DNA of 64,000 nt from Bugula neritina (lineage: Eukaryota > Bryozoa > Gymnolaemata > Cheilostomatida > Bugulidae), in contig OZ037768.1 in assembly GCA_964035545.1 (NCBI GenBank), positions 21,968,819-22,032,818 of the forward strand. The letters are read 5' to 3'. Position numbers and translations under genes: made by a program. Position 1 is the stretch's first letter, and each line of letters opens with the position of its first letter. The notes under the pieces are model-generated. The model made no database searches, was not told the DNA's origin, and saw nothing but the letters and a program-made list of their open reading frames with translations. This document shows, piece after piece, positions 44,701 to 59,700 of this stretch.

Positions 44701-47700
44701 CTAAGGTAATTGGAGAGAACGTGTTACAAGCTCTTTAGTCTATGATAAAAAACCACCAGGAGTACAAAATTTATAAACCAAAAAAGACACAAACAGTTTT
44801 CTAGAAAATGTTTTAGAACGACATCCCGAAAAATTTCTAGAGAACATATATAGCATAATAGAATGTCAATCCCCTACTAGACTAATACAAATAGAATAGA
44901 ATCACCTACCAGACTAGTATAAATATAATATTAATCACCTACCAGACTAATATAAATATAATATTAATCACCTTGTCAGAGAAGCTGTAGGTTAGATTAG
45001 ACAACTCAAATATCTGCTTTTCTTTAAGCTCTGCAAGAATGCAGTGGCTGGGAGACAACGTAGCCTCAGACTGCTGCCAGAGTGCTGTCTTTAGAGCACA
45101 GGCTATCTGCAGATCTTCTTCTAACCAAGGTTCACCTGCAGATAAAAATTCAATGAAATTAATGAGTCTATTAAAGGTTACCCATTGAGAGCCACTCATG
45201 ATGTAAACATGAAAACAAGCAATAATGTTGGGAGAAGCAAAAGTTATTATTAGAATTAAAAACTATTGAAATAAAACTCTGATATTAATCGCAGTTGGCT
45301 GTAAGATGCGAAATCACATGTTTAACATAAACTACTCGAGTATTTGACGATAAATTAAAAACAGTTGCATATAAAATGTATATGAAAATGTATTTGACTA
45401 AATTCAACTGAGAAGAAATTGAATTCTTATACTTGGAAATGCCAACTGCTTACTAACAGAATATCCTAACTTACCTTGTTCTGAATATTCACAAACTCAC
45501 CTTTTTCTGAGATCTTCAGCTGCATGTTTGAGAGCCTCTGAAGTTGGCTGTCACATGTTTGAACAGATGCCGACTGCGTGTAAAACGACGGCATATTAGA
45601 CATCAAGTCTGAGACTTTTTGGACTTCCTGTTTATGTCGCTGGGTGTAAAGTATCAATATGTCCACCTGCAGCAGACAATACAACTTCTGCAGCTGCAGA
45701 AAGCTATTTTACAGAAATATCACAAGTGAGTGATAGTAAATTATTCAATGAGAATACTACAGATTTGAATATTATGATATATAATTATCGAATAAGCGCT
45801 GGAGAAGTTTGGTCAAAGTTTAATCGGGACTTTGCTTTGCATAATATAATCACATATAAAAGCTCTTCATTAGTAAATATTTGTATTTAAATTTTTAAAT
45901 TAATTTTAAACATATCATATAATAGTTGAAGAAAGCTGAAATTTCAAAAACATCATTAAACTATGACAAGAATAGTTGGCTATTATCCAATAAAATAATT
46001 TAAATTATATTCATCAAAGAATCTGAAGACATACAATTAGTTTGAAAAAAGGTGGACTCGCTGTGCCAAGAATTTCTGCACTTGAAACATCAGAGATTTC
46101 CAATCCATGTACGGCCAAATCTATCAGACGCTTCCAATCAGAGGTGATCCTACAGTAAATCCAAATGAGAGAATAAATGGAATAGTTGTATCTAATAGAC
46201 ACTACAGCAATATAGATAGTATCTAATAGACAGTACAGTACTATAGGTATATAGGTTGTAGTTAATAGACAGTACAATACTATAGATACATAAGTTTTAT
46301 CCAATAGACAGTACAGTACTATAGATATATAGATTGTATCTGATAATAAAAGCACCAGCTGTAAACATACTGTAATGAGAGAAACTAAACAATGATTAAA
46401 AGCAAAACTGTTCAAAAATGACACGCATTGCCCCAAAAAAGCTTAAAAATTGGAATAATTTACAAAAACAAAAAAATAAGAAGTAATACTGCCACTACAA
46501 TTTTGCAAACTCCAAGATATGGACTTTCACTTTAGCACACAAACAGGAAATAATCTCACATCATTTCCTGTTGCCCGTCTCCCTTACAAATATGGCTGAC
46601 CAGCTGAGCTCTGTCTCGCACACTGACTGCTGTCGAGACGTCAGCAAAGCTTTCACTACGTCTGATGTCGGCTTGTTGATGCCGGAGCTTGAGCACCTCG
46701 CTAGCTCTCCCCTGCTGTCCAACGTACACCTCGTACATACCTGTAACAACCGACAGCTTCAGTAGACTAAGAGTCAGAGAGCATGCTGGGGGTGCAAAAC
46801 TTACATGCAAATCATTTAGCATTTGTTAAAATGATAACCTGGGGGGGATATGTGGCATTACATAACTTCACATCATATTAACTACATCATATTACAGCAT
46901 AATATATTACCGATATTATATTACAACATATTAAATAAACTACACTATATTACAGTAGGCTATATTAATGACATATCATATTATATGCTGTATGTTATAT
47001 ATTACATTATATGTTACATTAATTGTTATACTTATAATTATATTGGTGCATTGATACACTAAGCCCTTCAACATATGACATTACACTACACTCTATTATG
47101 ATATGTTATATTACATTAAACTACATTACACTACACTCTATTATGATATGTTATAGTACATTAAACTATGTAATGATAAACTATATTACTTGTATAATAC
47201 AATAATATGTTATACAATATTACGATATACTGTATTATTTCTACACACCAACCTCGCAGCAGGTTCTGATACGCCTGTTTCTCTTCCTCCTTCCTTTCAG
47301 TTAGAGCAGCCAGAGGGTTCCTCACCACAACCTCATCTTCTGCTATTGAGTAAACTCCGCCTACATTCACAATTCAATGTAAACTCCGCCCACATTCACA
47401 ATTCAATGTAAACTCCGCCTACATACACAACTCAATGTAAACTCCGCCTACATTCACAATCATGTCAAAGATTTATGCAAACATACAAGTAAAACACATG
47501 TGACCAGCACACTGATGTTCTCAGTCTAAATAATATAATGAAAGATACAATTGCACTAAACTGTTAGGAAACCGTAAAGCAAATGGCTGCTACATATAAG
47601 CCTAATGATGTGTAAGCTGTGTGTATATATTTACTGTACATGCATACAGTGAATGTCATGTATTGTACATACATATGGTACATATGGTACATATGTACTG

Positions 47701-50700
47701 TACATCATATGTATATACAGTAAGTATGTACTTTTTGTATATATTCTCACTTACTTGGAGTATGCTCAATACTCTGGAAATCTACAAGCTTCTTTGAGAA
47801 TTCAAATAAATTATCTCCAAAAATCACAGAAAAAGACATTTCGTCAGCAAACACTGAGCTGTAGAGGTTAGACAACTGCGTAACGTCACCTGAAAGTAGA
47901 AATAAAACATGATGTGGACATAAATAATAATATTTAGATGTAATATAATACTGCGGGAGCATTTTCATTAGTATTATTGGAGTACAATGACCTAATTTAG
48001 TAGCTGTCACTATGCTAACTGAATTACAATAAAAAATATAAATCATATTCTCATATATAATTATATATAAAAATTATATATCATATATATAATTAGACCA
48101 TATTGATATTAGACGAATACTAATATTATCCATGCTGGGTATAACATAATAATACATTATTATAAAGTATACCATGTTACAAATTATTCAACGAGATTTC
48201 ATACCAGCTAAGCGAAGTGTTTCAGTCTGATGCTTCAAGTCTTGCACAAGTTTAGCTTGAGTAGCTGCATCAAGTTGACTCCAGTCAGGGTGTTGAGACT
48301 TGAGCACCGTACTTAACATTAGTGACTCGAGCAGTCTGTACTTAGTTCTAAATAAAATATACTATTTACTGAAAATATCTAATCGAGTCATCACAGATAT
48401 ACTATATGTTCAATGCAGAGTGCAGTCAAGTACTCACTCTAAGAAGTCAAGTACTCACTCTAAGTAGTTAAGTACTCACTCTAAGTAGTCCAGTACTTAC
48501 TCTATCTCGGCTATGATGAGATCGTCAGACCAGACACCCGTGTAAGACGTCAATACTTTGGCGACATTTTTACAACTCTCTGTGTTCCTGGATTCCTGCT
48601 CATCACTGTACACTTTCATCAGTTCTTCTTTAGACTGTGAACCAACAACACAACACAGGCTATACAGAATGCTAAAGCTAAAGGTCGTTAGTCCTAGTTT
48701 CTGCGACTCATTCAAAATCACTTTGATTCAAGTTTTTTTCATCAACGATATTCAGTATTTAGCATTATATGAATTCAGCAGTAATAGATCTCTGCTTCAT
48801 TATTGGCCAACAAACATTTCATAATGTTTTATAACCGTTGAGTAAAAGTATAGACTTATACACATAGGAATAGAAAATGATGTGGTAAAAATTGTACATA
48901 AGCATTTTATATAACTTCACTTACAGCATTCTCAATATTTTTAATAAAATAGGCCAACTCTTTCTCCTGCAAGTGGAGCAGACGTTCGGTGAGAATGGTA
49001 GAAATGGACTCGTTATCTGCTGGTTTATTGGCCTTCACCTGTGACTCATACAGAAGACACATCTGTATGGCAGCTGCTTCCTCCAGTATTGCTATATTAT
49101 CATCTCTGTCACCTGTTTAGACACAGTATACATGATGTTACCATAAGAACCACTAAAATAAGAGTTATCTACTCGCAGATGATATGCAATTAGTAGGACA
49201 ACTCTTAGTGCATAATTACATCAAACAATATTAATTAAATAAGTTTGTGATATTGTATAACTACACAGAACTTACTGCTAGATTTCGCTAAATCTTGATA
49301 TATTTAAGAAACTTAAATAAGAAAAGAGTTATCTACTCGCAGATTATATTCATTTGGTAGGATAACTCCTACTACATATTAGATATCAAACAATGTTGAT
49401 TAAATGTAACACTTTACAGCTGAACAGAACTTGCTGAGATAATTAGGAAACTCTTGTATTAACTAGTCAAAAAGAATCATTGGATCGTAGAGCAAAGAGA
49501 TCTGCACCCGTACCGGGAGATTCAAACAGCAGCCATCTTTGTTTGTTTTGAAGAGCGGAGAGACGTTTATATTGCTTTTCATCAGTCATGAGGTCAGCGA
49601 CTTCTCTCAGTTCTCGGAGGTCATCCAGAAGGATACTGAGCATGGTGAACCTCTCGTCAAAGTGTCTCAGCAGCATCTCCTTCACGGCACACTCCGCCCA
49701 CTCTGACAGCGAACCTTCAACATGACTCGAGAAACTCTAGCATAATTCGAAAAACTTGAGTATAACTTGAGAAACTTGAGGATAACTCGAAAAACTATAC
49801 TATGACCCAAAAGCTTTATTATAACTTGAGAAATTTCAACCCAACTCAAACCAATAGCAATGTCTCCTATTGGTTTGAATTGAATAGTTCTAAATACTGA
49901 GGCACACTTTGTTAGTACATCATGAGACTGCTGCTAACATCAATAACAAATACATGTGTTTTGTTATAAACAGCATTATACAGAACGTTGAAGATTTTCA
50001 CATCATGGCAAACCAGCCATTTATTCATTAAAAATTTTGAGATTTACTGGGTCAGCTTTACATGTGCTTCAAACAAACAACTTTCATGTTATAAATAAAC
50101 AAATATGTCATGTGAATATATTTAATGTTAGGTGATAAATTTCCCTAACATTTTTCTTTCCTTATGTTATCTAATATATTATTTTTTGAGTGGAATTTTT
50201 ATAAAGACACAGCAAACTGCCAAGTGGCAGAGGATAAAATATTATCATCATTTGTACTAAAAGTAATGCGTTACAATCATGCCACAAGGCCATAATATTG
50301 TTTTACTCAGTGAACAAGTTTAACTAATTTCTATATCAATTTATTTTGATACATTGTTGATATATTGCAACATCAAGCCGTGTCATAGTGTAGTGTGAAA
50401 ATGCAAACACGTAGAGCAGATTGTTCCAAAACGTTAGTCAAATAAAATACAATGACGTTGTGTAACGTGATAGCTTTACAAATGTCATAACGCAATAGCT
50501 TAAGGCTCCCAGTACCAGAAAATAATGTTGAGGCAGGCTGCTACCCTGCCACATCAAATCACTTTACGAACTTAGGAAAGGATATGCATGAGATAATTAC
50601 TTGGCGCAAATTCCCATTAGCAAAAAATATTACATATTTTTTGCATGGTTAGAGGTCCAACGTAGTCATTGCATATAAAAAGTTTTTATCATTAGGGAAT

Positions 50701-53700
50701 CTAGCTGTTGAACTCGTTGAACACGCACGTAGACTGAGATGTCAGTCATGATAATATCCCAAGTCTGAGAAAATTGAAACCGCTTGGACTAGACTGAAAG
50801 AATTTCAATGAATTCAGGCACATTTCAAACTTTTGAACACCGAACTCTTTCGACAAATAAATTTAGTTTCATGAGTCATCTGATCATTTAAATAATCGAA
50901 TGGATGTCGGATGTTAGTTTGATTGATGGGCAATAAGAATATGGGTATACATACTAGCTAATATCCAGCCTTCCTGACATGCAATCAATCTAAATACTGA
51001 GACTAACTGAAATCTTATAGCTTATCAAGTCTTGTGCTATAAGACTTGATGAGCTTAATTTATATGAAATTATGAACAATTCAGGTTTGACAATTAACAT
51101 TGTGAATTATAAAACTTACTTTTTAAATTTATTTGAAATAAAAGAGCAGACGTAACATTCTTAGGTAAACACAGTAGGTTATGTATAGTAAGTTATATAG
51201 AGTAAGTTATATAGAGTAAGTTATATAGAGTAAGCTATATAGAGTAAGTTATATAGAGTAAGTTATATAGAGTAAGTTATATAGAGTAAGTTATATAGAG
51301 TAAGTTATATAGAGTAAGTTATATAGAGTAAGTTATATAGAGTAAGTTATATAGAGTAAGTTATATAGAGTAAGTTATATAGAGTAAGTTATATAGAGTA
51401 AGTTATATAGAGTAAGTTATATAGAGTAAGTTATATCTAGTAAGTTATATACAGTAAGTTATATGCAGTAAGTTATATAGAGTAAGTTATATACAGTAAG
51501 TTATATACAGTAAGTTATATAGAGTAAGTTATATAGAGTAAGTTATATAGAGTAAGTTATATAGAGTAAGTTATATAGAGTAAGTTACATACAGTAAGTT
51601 ATATAGAGTAAGTTATATATAGTAAGTTATATATAGTAAGTTATACACAGTAAATAAACAGTAAACTTACTCGTGTCATTACAGTAGATGTCTGACTTGG
51701 GCTTAGCTTGTTTTCCATAGTCCCTGTGTCTCCAAAGAAGGCAGTGGTTTGAGACGATACACTTGGCAAGGTTCTCCACCCGTATCAGATCTTCATCATG
51801 TCTTTGAAAAATAAAAAGGCTGTGTTGTGAAAATCATGATACAACGATGTGTAGAAAATAAAGCACAATGTAGTAACCCCATTTTCAAGCTGCAACGAAA
51901 AGATTGATGGACAAAATAGTTATATATTTAATATAAACTTGAGTTATCAGCTCATGAAAAGGCGACTCAAGGCCCACACACTTGAGTTTCTCCGTCTAAA
52001 TCATTTAAATACAGCAACTGTCTCAAGCTAATTTAGTAAATGAAACTAATTTCAAAAATTAAAATAAAATAAACCTAGTCAAGTCTGCCAACCAAAAGTT
52101 TTTAGCTTTAGAATGCGGACAAAAAGTTGTAAAATTTTAACACTTTATAAAAAAAAATTTCAATATACATTACGTTGAAATTAATAGGTCAAATGAAACA
52201 TGTATATATTTATATGATTTCGAGTTGATTAGAAATCTTCATGTTTTAAACATCTGGGAGTTGTCACCTTTTTCCAACAGCAGCAGCAATTCTTTCCAGC
52301 AGTCCGGAGAGGAAACAGGCTATTCTCAAGTTGTCGGCCTGTTCGACGGCGAACGTTTCCGTCTTCAGGAGAACCAATAACATGTCAGGGTTTATCTCCC
52401 CTACTTTGTGGGCGTGGTCTAACACAGCAGCATATTCACCAAAGTAACGGCTATTCAAAGCAGCAAACACCCCTGTTTCTTTAGGAATTGCCTCCTCTAC
52501 AACGAATGACTCAGAATTGAAGAATAATGTTTTTTAAGAATTACAAGCACTGGTGAACATCTGCAAGACGTTGTCACTAGTTGGTAACACTAAGCTGACA
52601 GCATACGGCATGTAAACTGCCAGCAGCAATTTGTCTGATTCTGAAAAAAATTGCAAAAATTGATACAGTTTCACTTTCATGAAACTCAATCATTTGATTT
52701 ACTCATTACTGCGCAGCTACTACTAAAATTTCCATGTCGTCCTTATAAGATCACATTTAAAGCTGCTATTGATATTTTTCCACGTTCACAGATATTTGTC
52801 TCCTGTATTTATCAGTACGTGAAAACTATGACCTTTCAGCAAGGTTACATCCGATTGTGCCGCCAACAATGAACTGTTGAACTGCGGGTAATGTCCTCTG
52901 AGTTGGTACACCCACAGCAGGATGTGAACGACATACATTACATCTGCACATCCTTTATGGTGAAATACTCAACTTTGTGACTTTGCCAACTAGACAGGCC
53001 TACTGACTATGCGAACAGGTCAAGTTACTCAACTTGGAATAGTCTTTGTACTTTTTACTCAGAATAATCAGTAAATAACTGTTTTATAGCTGGAGAGACA
53101 CAAGTTTCATCACTACATTATCTTCGTTAGTAAATACATATAACATTACATACAGTACTTGCAGTAAGTACGTACAGTAAGTATATGTAGTACAGTGCTC
53201 CCTCCATATCTCACTAAGCTGCGGGTCCCAATACTCAATTCGTGACATAGAATACCAGATTTAACTCACGTATCCATTAAATTAGGCCATTTCGTCTCTT
53301 TACACACATACATAAGACACAAAACGGGGTTCAAGCCCTTCTCGTGATGTGTGGGATTTCGTGAGATATAGATCAGTGAGATATGAAGGGAGCACTGTAT
53401 ATACAATAGGTACATACAGTAAGTATATACAGTCGGTGCAGGAAATTATACAGTAAGTATATACTGTATGCACAGTAAGTTACACACATATAGGTAAGTA
53501 CATTCAGTACGTATAGTAAGTACATGCAGTACGTATAGTAAGTATATGTAGTAAGTATATTAAGCTATACAGATACTGGCCAACACCAACCTGCATAAGG
53601 CTGACTGCTACTCATTCTCCTCCCAAACTGAAGTCTATTCTCCCCCAAACACTGGTACATGGATACATTCTGCAGCGTGTCGCCCATTCTAGCATCCATT

Positions 53701-56700
53701 GACGCCACCTTCCCCTGATCTTGTAGCTCCTTTAGTTCACTGAACAACTTGGCTACGTGACGCTGGCGGTCTTCGTCAGAGCGACTAAAACAGCACCACG
53801 GTTGTACTTACATAATACCAGATACTTAAACAGGAGTTGTGTTTTCCTAATATAACCATGTATTGCCATTACTACAGAAATAAATAACGAGTCAGTTTTT
53901 TCAACTTTGTTCTTTAAAGTTTATTGCGGAGTTTTCTTCATTCTCAGAAATAATCATGAGTATTCCACCACAAACAGAAACATTTTCAACATTGTAAGTT
54001 GTTAGGTTGATGATAGCACATTGTTTAACTATCTCTAAACTACAAATACAATAAACAATCAAAGGGAAACTTACTAAATAAATTAATTCAGTTGGAAAAG
54101 ACTGGGAGATCTCATCATAAGCTTGTTTATAAATACTGCAAATGTTATCCAGTTTTCAGCGCCAAAAGCTGGTTTCAATATTTTGAAATATATGTATAAG
54201 CTCTTATCATTTCCTTAGACCAACAAAACTGGTGACATTTTATAAAAACAAGCTCTCTTCTATAAAATTTGATACAAATTAATCCCGTCTCTCGCAGTAA
54301 TTATAAACTAAAATATATTATGTAAACCCATTTAATCGCTAGCATTCCATGCCTAATTTACCACCTGTATGCACCTGTCAATTGGTATCTGGAAAAGGAT
54401 GTGGGAAAGTATGTATCAGCCAAAACTGTTAGACTTTGGGTGATTGCAAAGTGCAGGGAAGGTGACAGAGCAGTGTTTGATGGAATTCTTGCTGTTGATT
54501 CAATGCATTTCAGCGAACAGATTGAGCAATAATATTAAATTATAATAATGAGGTTATGTATCCCTGCATAATCTGCATCGTAATGGGATAAGTCACGCTT
54601 GCCCATACATTACCATAACATTACGAATATTGCTAGCTAGTGGCACTGCACAATAGTGGTAAATAAACTTAACTACCTACACTTGAAACACAAAATTCAG
54701 CAGTACTGAGTGCTTTAATAATTTTTCATTGAAATAAGAGATAGGCGCAGTAATGGAGAAATTAAGAAAACCCGTGTTCTAGATTAGAAATGTAGCAAAA
54801 GAAGTTATGTTCTCGAGAAAATTTCAACCCGCGCCCAAACCAAAACTAATTAAGAAAATTAAAGAACATAGCCTATCTCAATTTCTCCACTACTGCTCCT
54901 AAATAGAAACCTGTACACCTGCTAGAGAATAGAAGAAAGATGCACACATAACTTTCCATAATTCAATTCACCTTTTGTTACAACCTGCTTTAAAACACAA
55001 AATCAATATAACTTGCATTTCGGAGTTGCCCCCACTATGAGGTATATATTATAACCATAAAACAAGGTCGGAAAGGAAAACAAACAGCTTCGGCCTATTT
55101 CCAGTTCCTCACCTGTACCAGGAGTCCCCAAACTTCTTAGACAGGTTGTATTGAACGACTTTATGCCTCAGAGCCGAGTACTTTTTAGCCAGGTTCTCAA
55201 CGTAAAGCCGGTCAAGGTCACTACACTCCACGCTACCAAACAACATGGCGGCAATGTTGTCACAGTACTCGTGCTTTGTAGCCAACTCTTCTCGCTTCAA
55301 TATGGTAATCACTTTCGTTTTTTGCTACAAAATTTCAATGTTGAGTTGGTGAATAAATTAGGTGACCATTACTTTGATGTGGTGATAAATATTGACAAGA
55401 GGCCATTTGTTATGGAGACGCTGCACAGATCACGTACGCCAGCGTGATAATATAACAGCGGCTCCGGCGCCACAAAACATCAAAAATAATTTTCTAAATG
55501 TAATAATAATACAAAACAGAACAATGATACTAAATTATTTTGCCAGCTAGTTGAAAAGACAATGGAACATCAGACTGGGTAATGAGAATAACATCATATT
55601 TGTTTAGAGCTGATATGAGATCTGTAGCCTTGGGTGTGACAAGGTCAGTCAGGGTCACTCATTCACAACAACATACAATCCACAAGGAGCTTATTATTAT
55701 CAGTTTTTTGCCAAAATTTCCTGTTTTTTTTATATTAGCATGTTGACCGTACATTTATAATAACAACTCAGTGAAATGACAAAGGCCTGTAATAATTTGA
55801 GCCAAGAAATCCAGTCATTCAGGTTGGCAGTGAAAAATCATTAACTTTTCATGCCCTAAAAAAACACTCAAGAATTTTACCTCTTTTGTAATTTCATCTA
55901 TGATTTGATCAAATTCCTGGCCTTGTTTCTGATGCAGAGATGCCATTATAGCGCTGTTAATTTGAGAGCCCGTCTTTTCATTATTTGGTGAGAACACGGG
56001 CTTGGCCTCCGCGTCATAATAAATGCCCAATCCTGAATAACATTCCAATAATTTTGACAAATAAAAAATAAAACTCCATTAATTACTAATTCTAGGAACT
56101 GAAAAATATATCACTTGGCACTAGGCAAGAGCAGAAAATGTAACTAGAGAAAACGCATCAAGTAGGACTTAGAACATCTTTAGTAGTAGTAAAGGAGTCA
56201 CTATTCCACTCATCTTCATTCAAGTTGTATGATGGGCAAACTGCCAAGTTCTATTGTCGCGCTGATGTGTTTGTAATTGCAACTTCCTTGTTATGAAAGT
56301 TGAAGATTCTTGTCAAATATTTTTAGATCATTTGTACTCTTTAGTACTGAAGTTTTATAACACTAACGGATATTGCAGCTTATTTTCATTGGCTTTGATT
56401 TCAAGAAATTGATCAAAGTCCTTAAAAAAAACATTCCACAGCATTTTTTGTCACAAAAAACAATCGTGGTAAATATGACATCTTGTAAACATGACTTGCA
56501 GTATTTATAAGGTGTTCAACATTTCCTTGTTGAAAAAAACTCATTCATTGAAATTCATTCAAAGTTCTTTTACTATATAATTACTTTTTATCCTCTGCCC
56601 ACTCTCTTATATCTTGGTTCACTGGATTGTCTAACCCTACTATATATACCCCATGGGGGTAACCATTGATTTTCGTTCCCATTTCAGAGATTATTTTCTC

Positions 56701-59700
56701 CCCACACACTCACTTTTTTCAAGAGTAACTATGAATGTATCTAAATATCCTTTACTCACAAATTATAAAATAGGCAACAAGACTTTTTCAGTTGCTGATT
56801 ACTACTAACAAAAAATTAATTAAATATTCAGTTTTTTATTTCCTTGGCAAATTTTAGAATGATTGAATCTATAAAAATCTATCATAAAGACACGAGTAAC
56901 AGAAATGAGATAACTTTTATTTTAATGAACACCAACAGTGTCATTTGAAAGTATTGTGCAGCGCTAAACTAGGCTTTTTTTAGGTATTTTTGTTTTCCTG
57001 TATTATAAAATGTACTGCTACGGTGTAAAAAACATCGTACTGATTAGCTTTAGGAAGTCTTAAGCTCTCTAATGGTATAAAAATAGTTTCTCTTTAACTT
57101 CAACTGAATGAATAATCATCAACTCAGAAACACGTCTTGTAGCAAGACAGCGGCTTTAACTTGCAACTTACAGAAAATCATGATTTATTAAGCTTACTGT
57201 ATATTGTGTGTCTTAAGAGAGGGCAAAATTGTCAGTTGAAAGCATTTTGAAAGGTTAAGTGATACTTATACGATATCAGTTAGGACAAATATTACATAAT
57301 ATACTATATTTTATAGTGTATCAACTATAAAGCGTTCTGGTGGCTAGACTTAATAAATCTAAAGCCTTCAAATGATGATGTAACAAGTGCTGGTGACAAC
57401 ATGATTTGACGAGGTTGTCACTATTATTACATCATCTCCATCTGCGACAGAATTAAGCTGTCAATTAACTAAAATAAGTAAAACAATCACCTGCTCAAAG
57501 TGTCACTAAAATAGCCTAAACAGCAGATCTTGACTAAGAAAATTACCTACTCATGGTGTCACTATAAGATACTAGATGTTTGACTTTGAAACAATCACTT
57601 GCTCATGGTGTCACTATTAGAGACTAGATGTCAGATACCTGTTCATGGTGTCGCTTACCTTTCTGCAGTATTCTTATGTGTTCCTCTTTCTGTAATGCTT
57701 TGTGTTCGTCATTAGCGTTACTCCACGTTGACCGTTGGCCAGCCAAGATGGTCAGTTGCTGCACAGCGTCTTCCTTAGCGAGGACCTTTTGTGCGGACTT
57801 TACCGATTTGGCACTTCTATTGTGCAGCAACTTTCCCAGCAACTAAACATTTACATACAAAGAAAAACATCTTAGATGTTTATATACGCCAATGATGTGA
57901 TATCATTATATGGTATTCTAAATAGATCCTGGTCTAACATTACTAAAACTATCTAACAGTTTGGTGATATTTTATGATTTATTTTCATCATAAACTGAAA
58001 GATTAGTGATTATAAAAATTAGGAGAAATTTAATACTAAGAAAAACATCAGTTTTAGACTATAGGTGCGTTTATACTTTCGTTGAAAAAAGTACCCAGTT
58101 TAGGTTGAGTTTTGTCAGTAGACCCCTTAATAGCTTTACTGAAACTCATTGAAATCATATTGATACAGAAACTCCCTTCCTAGTAGTGAAATATGACTCA
58201 CTTACTCGCTAACTTTGATACCTTCTGAAATTACAACGAATGTGTAAAGTTGACAGCATAAAAGCGATAACATTAGCTGATAAAATTATAAAAATAAAGT
58301 ATTTTCCTGAATCGCTGAAACTTTACATGATGGTTTTTAAAAACCTATATGTAAAAAGATTGACTATTTCCTTTAATTATTATTCTGAAGTGGCTTTTAC
58401 AATGCAAGGCATTTTGGTGAAATTTTTAACTCAATCAAATTGAATTTTTAACTGAAAATTGTGAAGTTGAAAAGTTTGTTTGGCTTATTTTATGAGTTGC
58501 ATAAATTTCAGATTAGCTAACCCGCAAATACCATGAATATGTTGAAATTATTTTGATTGTTCCGGCTAAGTAAATAGTGCCAGTGTACTGACATTTTCTG
58601 GAAACATCATTTCCCTATTATGGACATAAAATCTTGAGGCCGTAATCACTGTGGTGCAATACCAGAAAAGCATTCATACACAATCTGTAGTTATTGCATT
58701 TGATATCCATAGCGTACTTGGTGAGTTGGTGCCCATTACTAGGCAACAAGATGTGCGCTGAAGAAAATGCAGGTTGACTCAGACTACTAATATCTTCGTC
58801 TAGGTCAACTAGTGCAATAAAACCAAATGGGTGACGCAGCCTTAACTCTTGTAATTTCTATATCAGCATTTATTTAAAGTTTATACTGTAAGTTTTTCTT
58901 AGAACCCTAGCTAACCTCCCTTTAGCCTGAGAGACTAAACTTACCGATTGTTCAACAGAGTGGCGCTCTTGAACCTGCCTTACAACAAGTGTGAGCAAAT
59001 CTCTAAGGCTAAGAGAATTCAAATCAGCTGCCGTCATGGTTGAGGAGGAAGTGGCAGCATTGCGGTGGGTATGATGAGAAGACAATTGCTGAGAAGCTAA
59101 GTGCTCCCTTCTGCTTCTATCTACGTCATAGCTGTAAACAGTTAGCCGCATACAAGACAGGTTTCATAGTTCTGTGAAATAATTGGGAAAAACCTGTGTT
59201 CTAAATCAGAAATGCAGCAAAAGAAGCTATGCTCGTATGAGAAGTTCAACCAGTGCCCCACACTAAAATTCATAAAAAAATTATAGAGCTTGAGCTATTT
59301 AAATTTTTCTGTTACTTCACATGAATGCAAAAATTTCGGGGTAGGTGTAGTAATGGAAAAATTAAGAAAAGCCTGTGTTCCAAAAAGAGAAATGTAGCAG
59401 AAGAAGTTATGTTCTCATCATAATTTCATCTTACACCCCAAACTAAAATTTATTGAGAAAATTAAAGAATTTAGGTTATCTTGATTTCTCCATTACTGCA
59501 CCTAAATGGCAAATTCGTGGACATATTAAGACGGGTTTAATCGAAACAGTTTTATCAAAAGAATAAGAATTATATTTTAGTATGACTGGTTATAGTTAAA
59601 CAGTTTATGTATCACACTCACTGCTCTGTGTGACTGCTGCGTTCACAAAGACCAACAGACACGGCACTGTTGAAGAAAGACGACTGCTTGTCAATAACGA

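Larger units (their letters stand above)
38527..47360 (-). other. Giant gene, part 2: exons 16-30 (duplicated GEAEW modules)
   Basis: Exons: 47360-47253, 46740-46560, 46149-46035, 45666-45501, 45135-44972, 44364-44182, 43497-43260, 42644-42529, 42250-42134, 41998-41810, 41107-40892, 40566-40411, 40103-39918, 39312-39150, 38669-38527. Exon 21 ends DNLKDKLILEALFQQ and exon 22 starts IGEAEWSRLSEEERQTRLL with REGRIDEANNLI later. Exon 28 ends YDALRDKLILE and exon 29 continues VGEAEWNALNEKEKQQKLL with AEGKLDEAKQLI. Exons 23-27 are highly charged (EEAKTLEESERQRDEAE, EGEERTRSEQEKLAKIRRD, LQEQLAKERLLAERDRL). The exon 24 donor is an unusual GAG|GTCCGT, but its phase is required by both neighbours. Confidence 0.75.

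Noticed and set aside
55151-55447. 98-codon plus-strand frame
   Set aside because: It is opposite exon 6 of the giant gene, whose phase-matched minus-strand reading is better supported.
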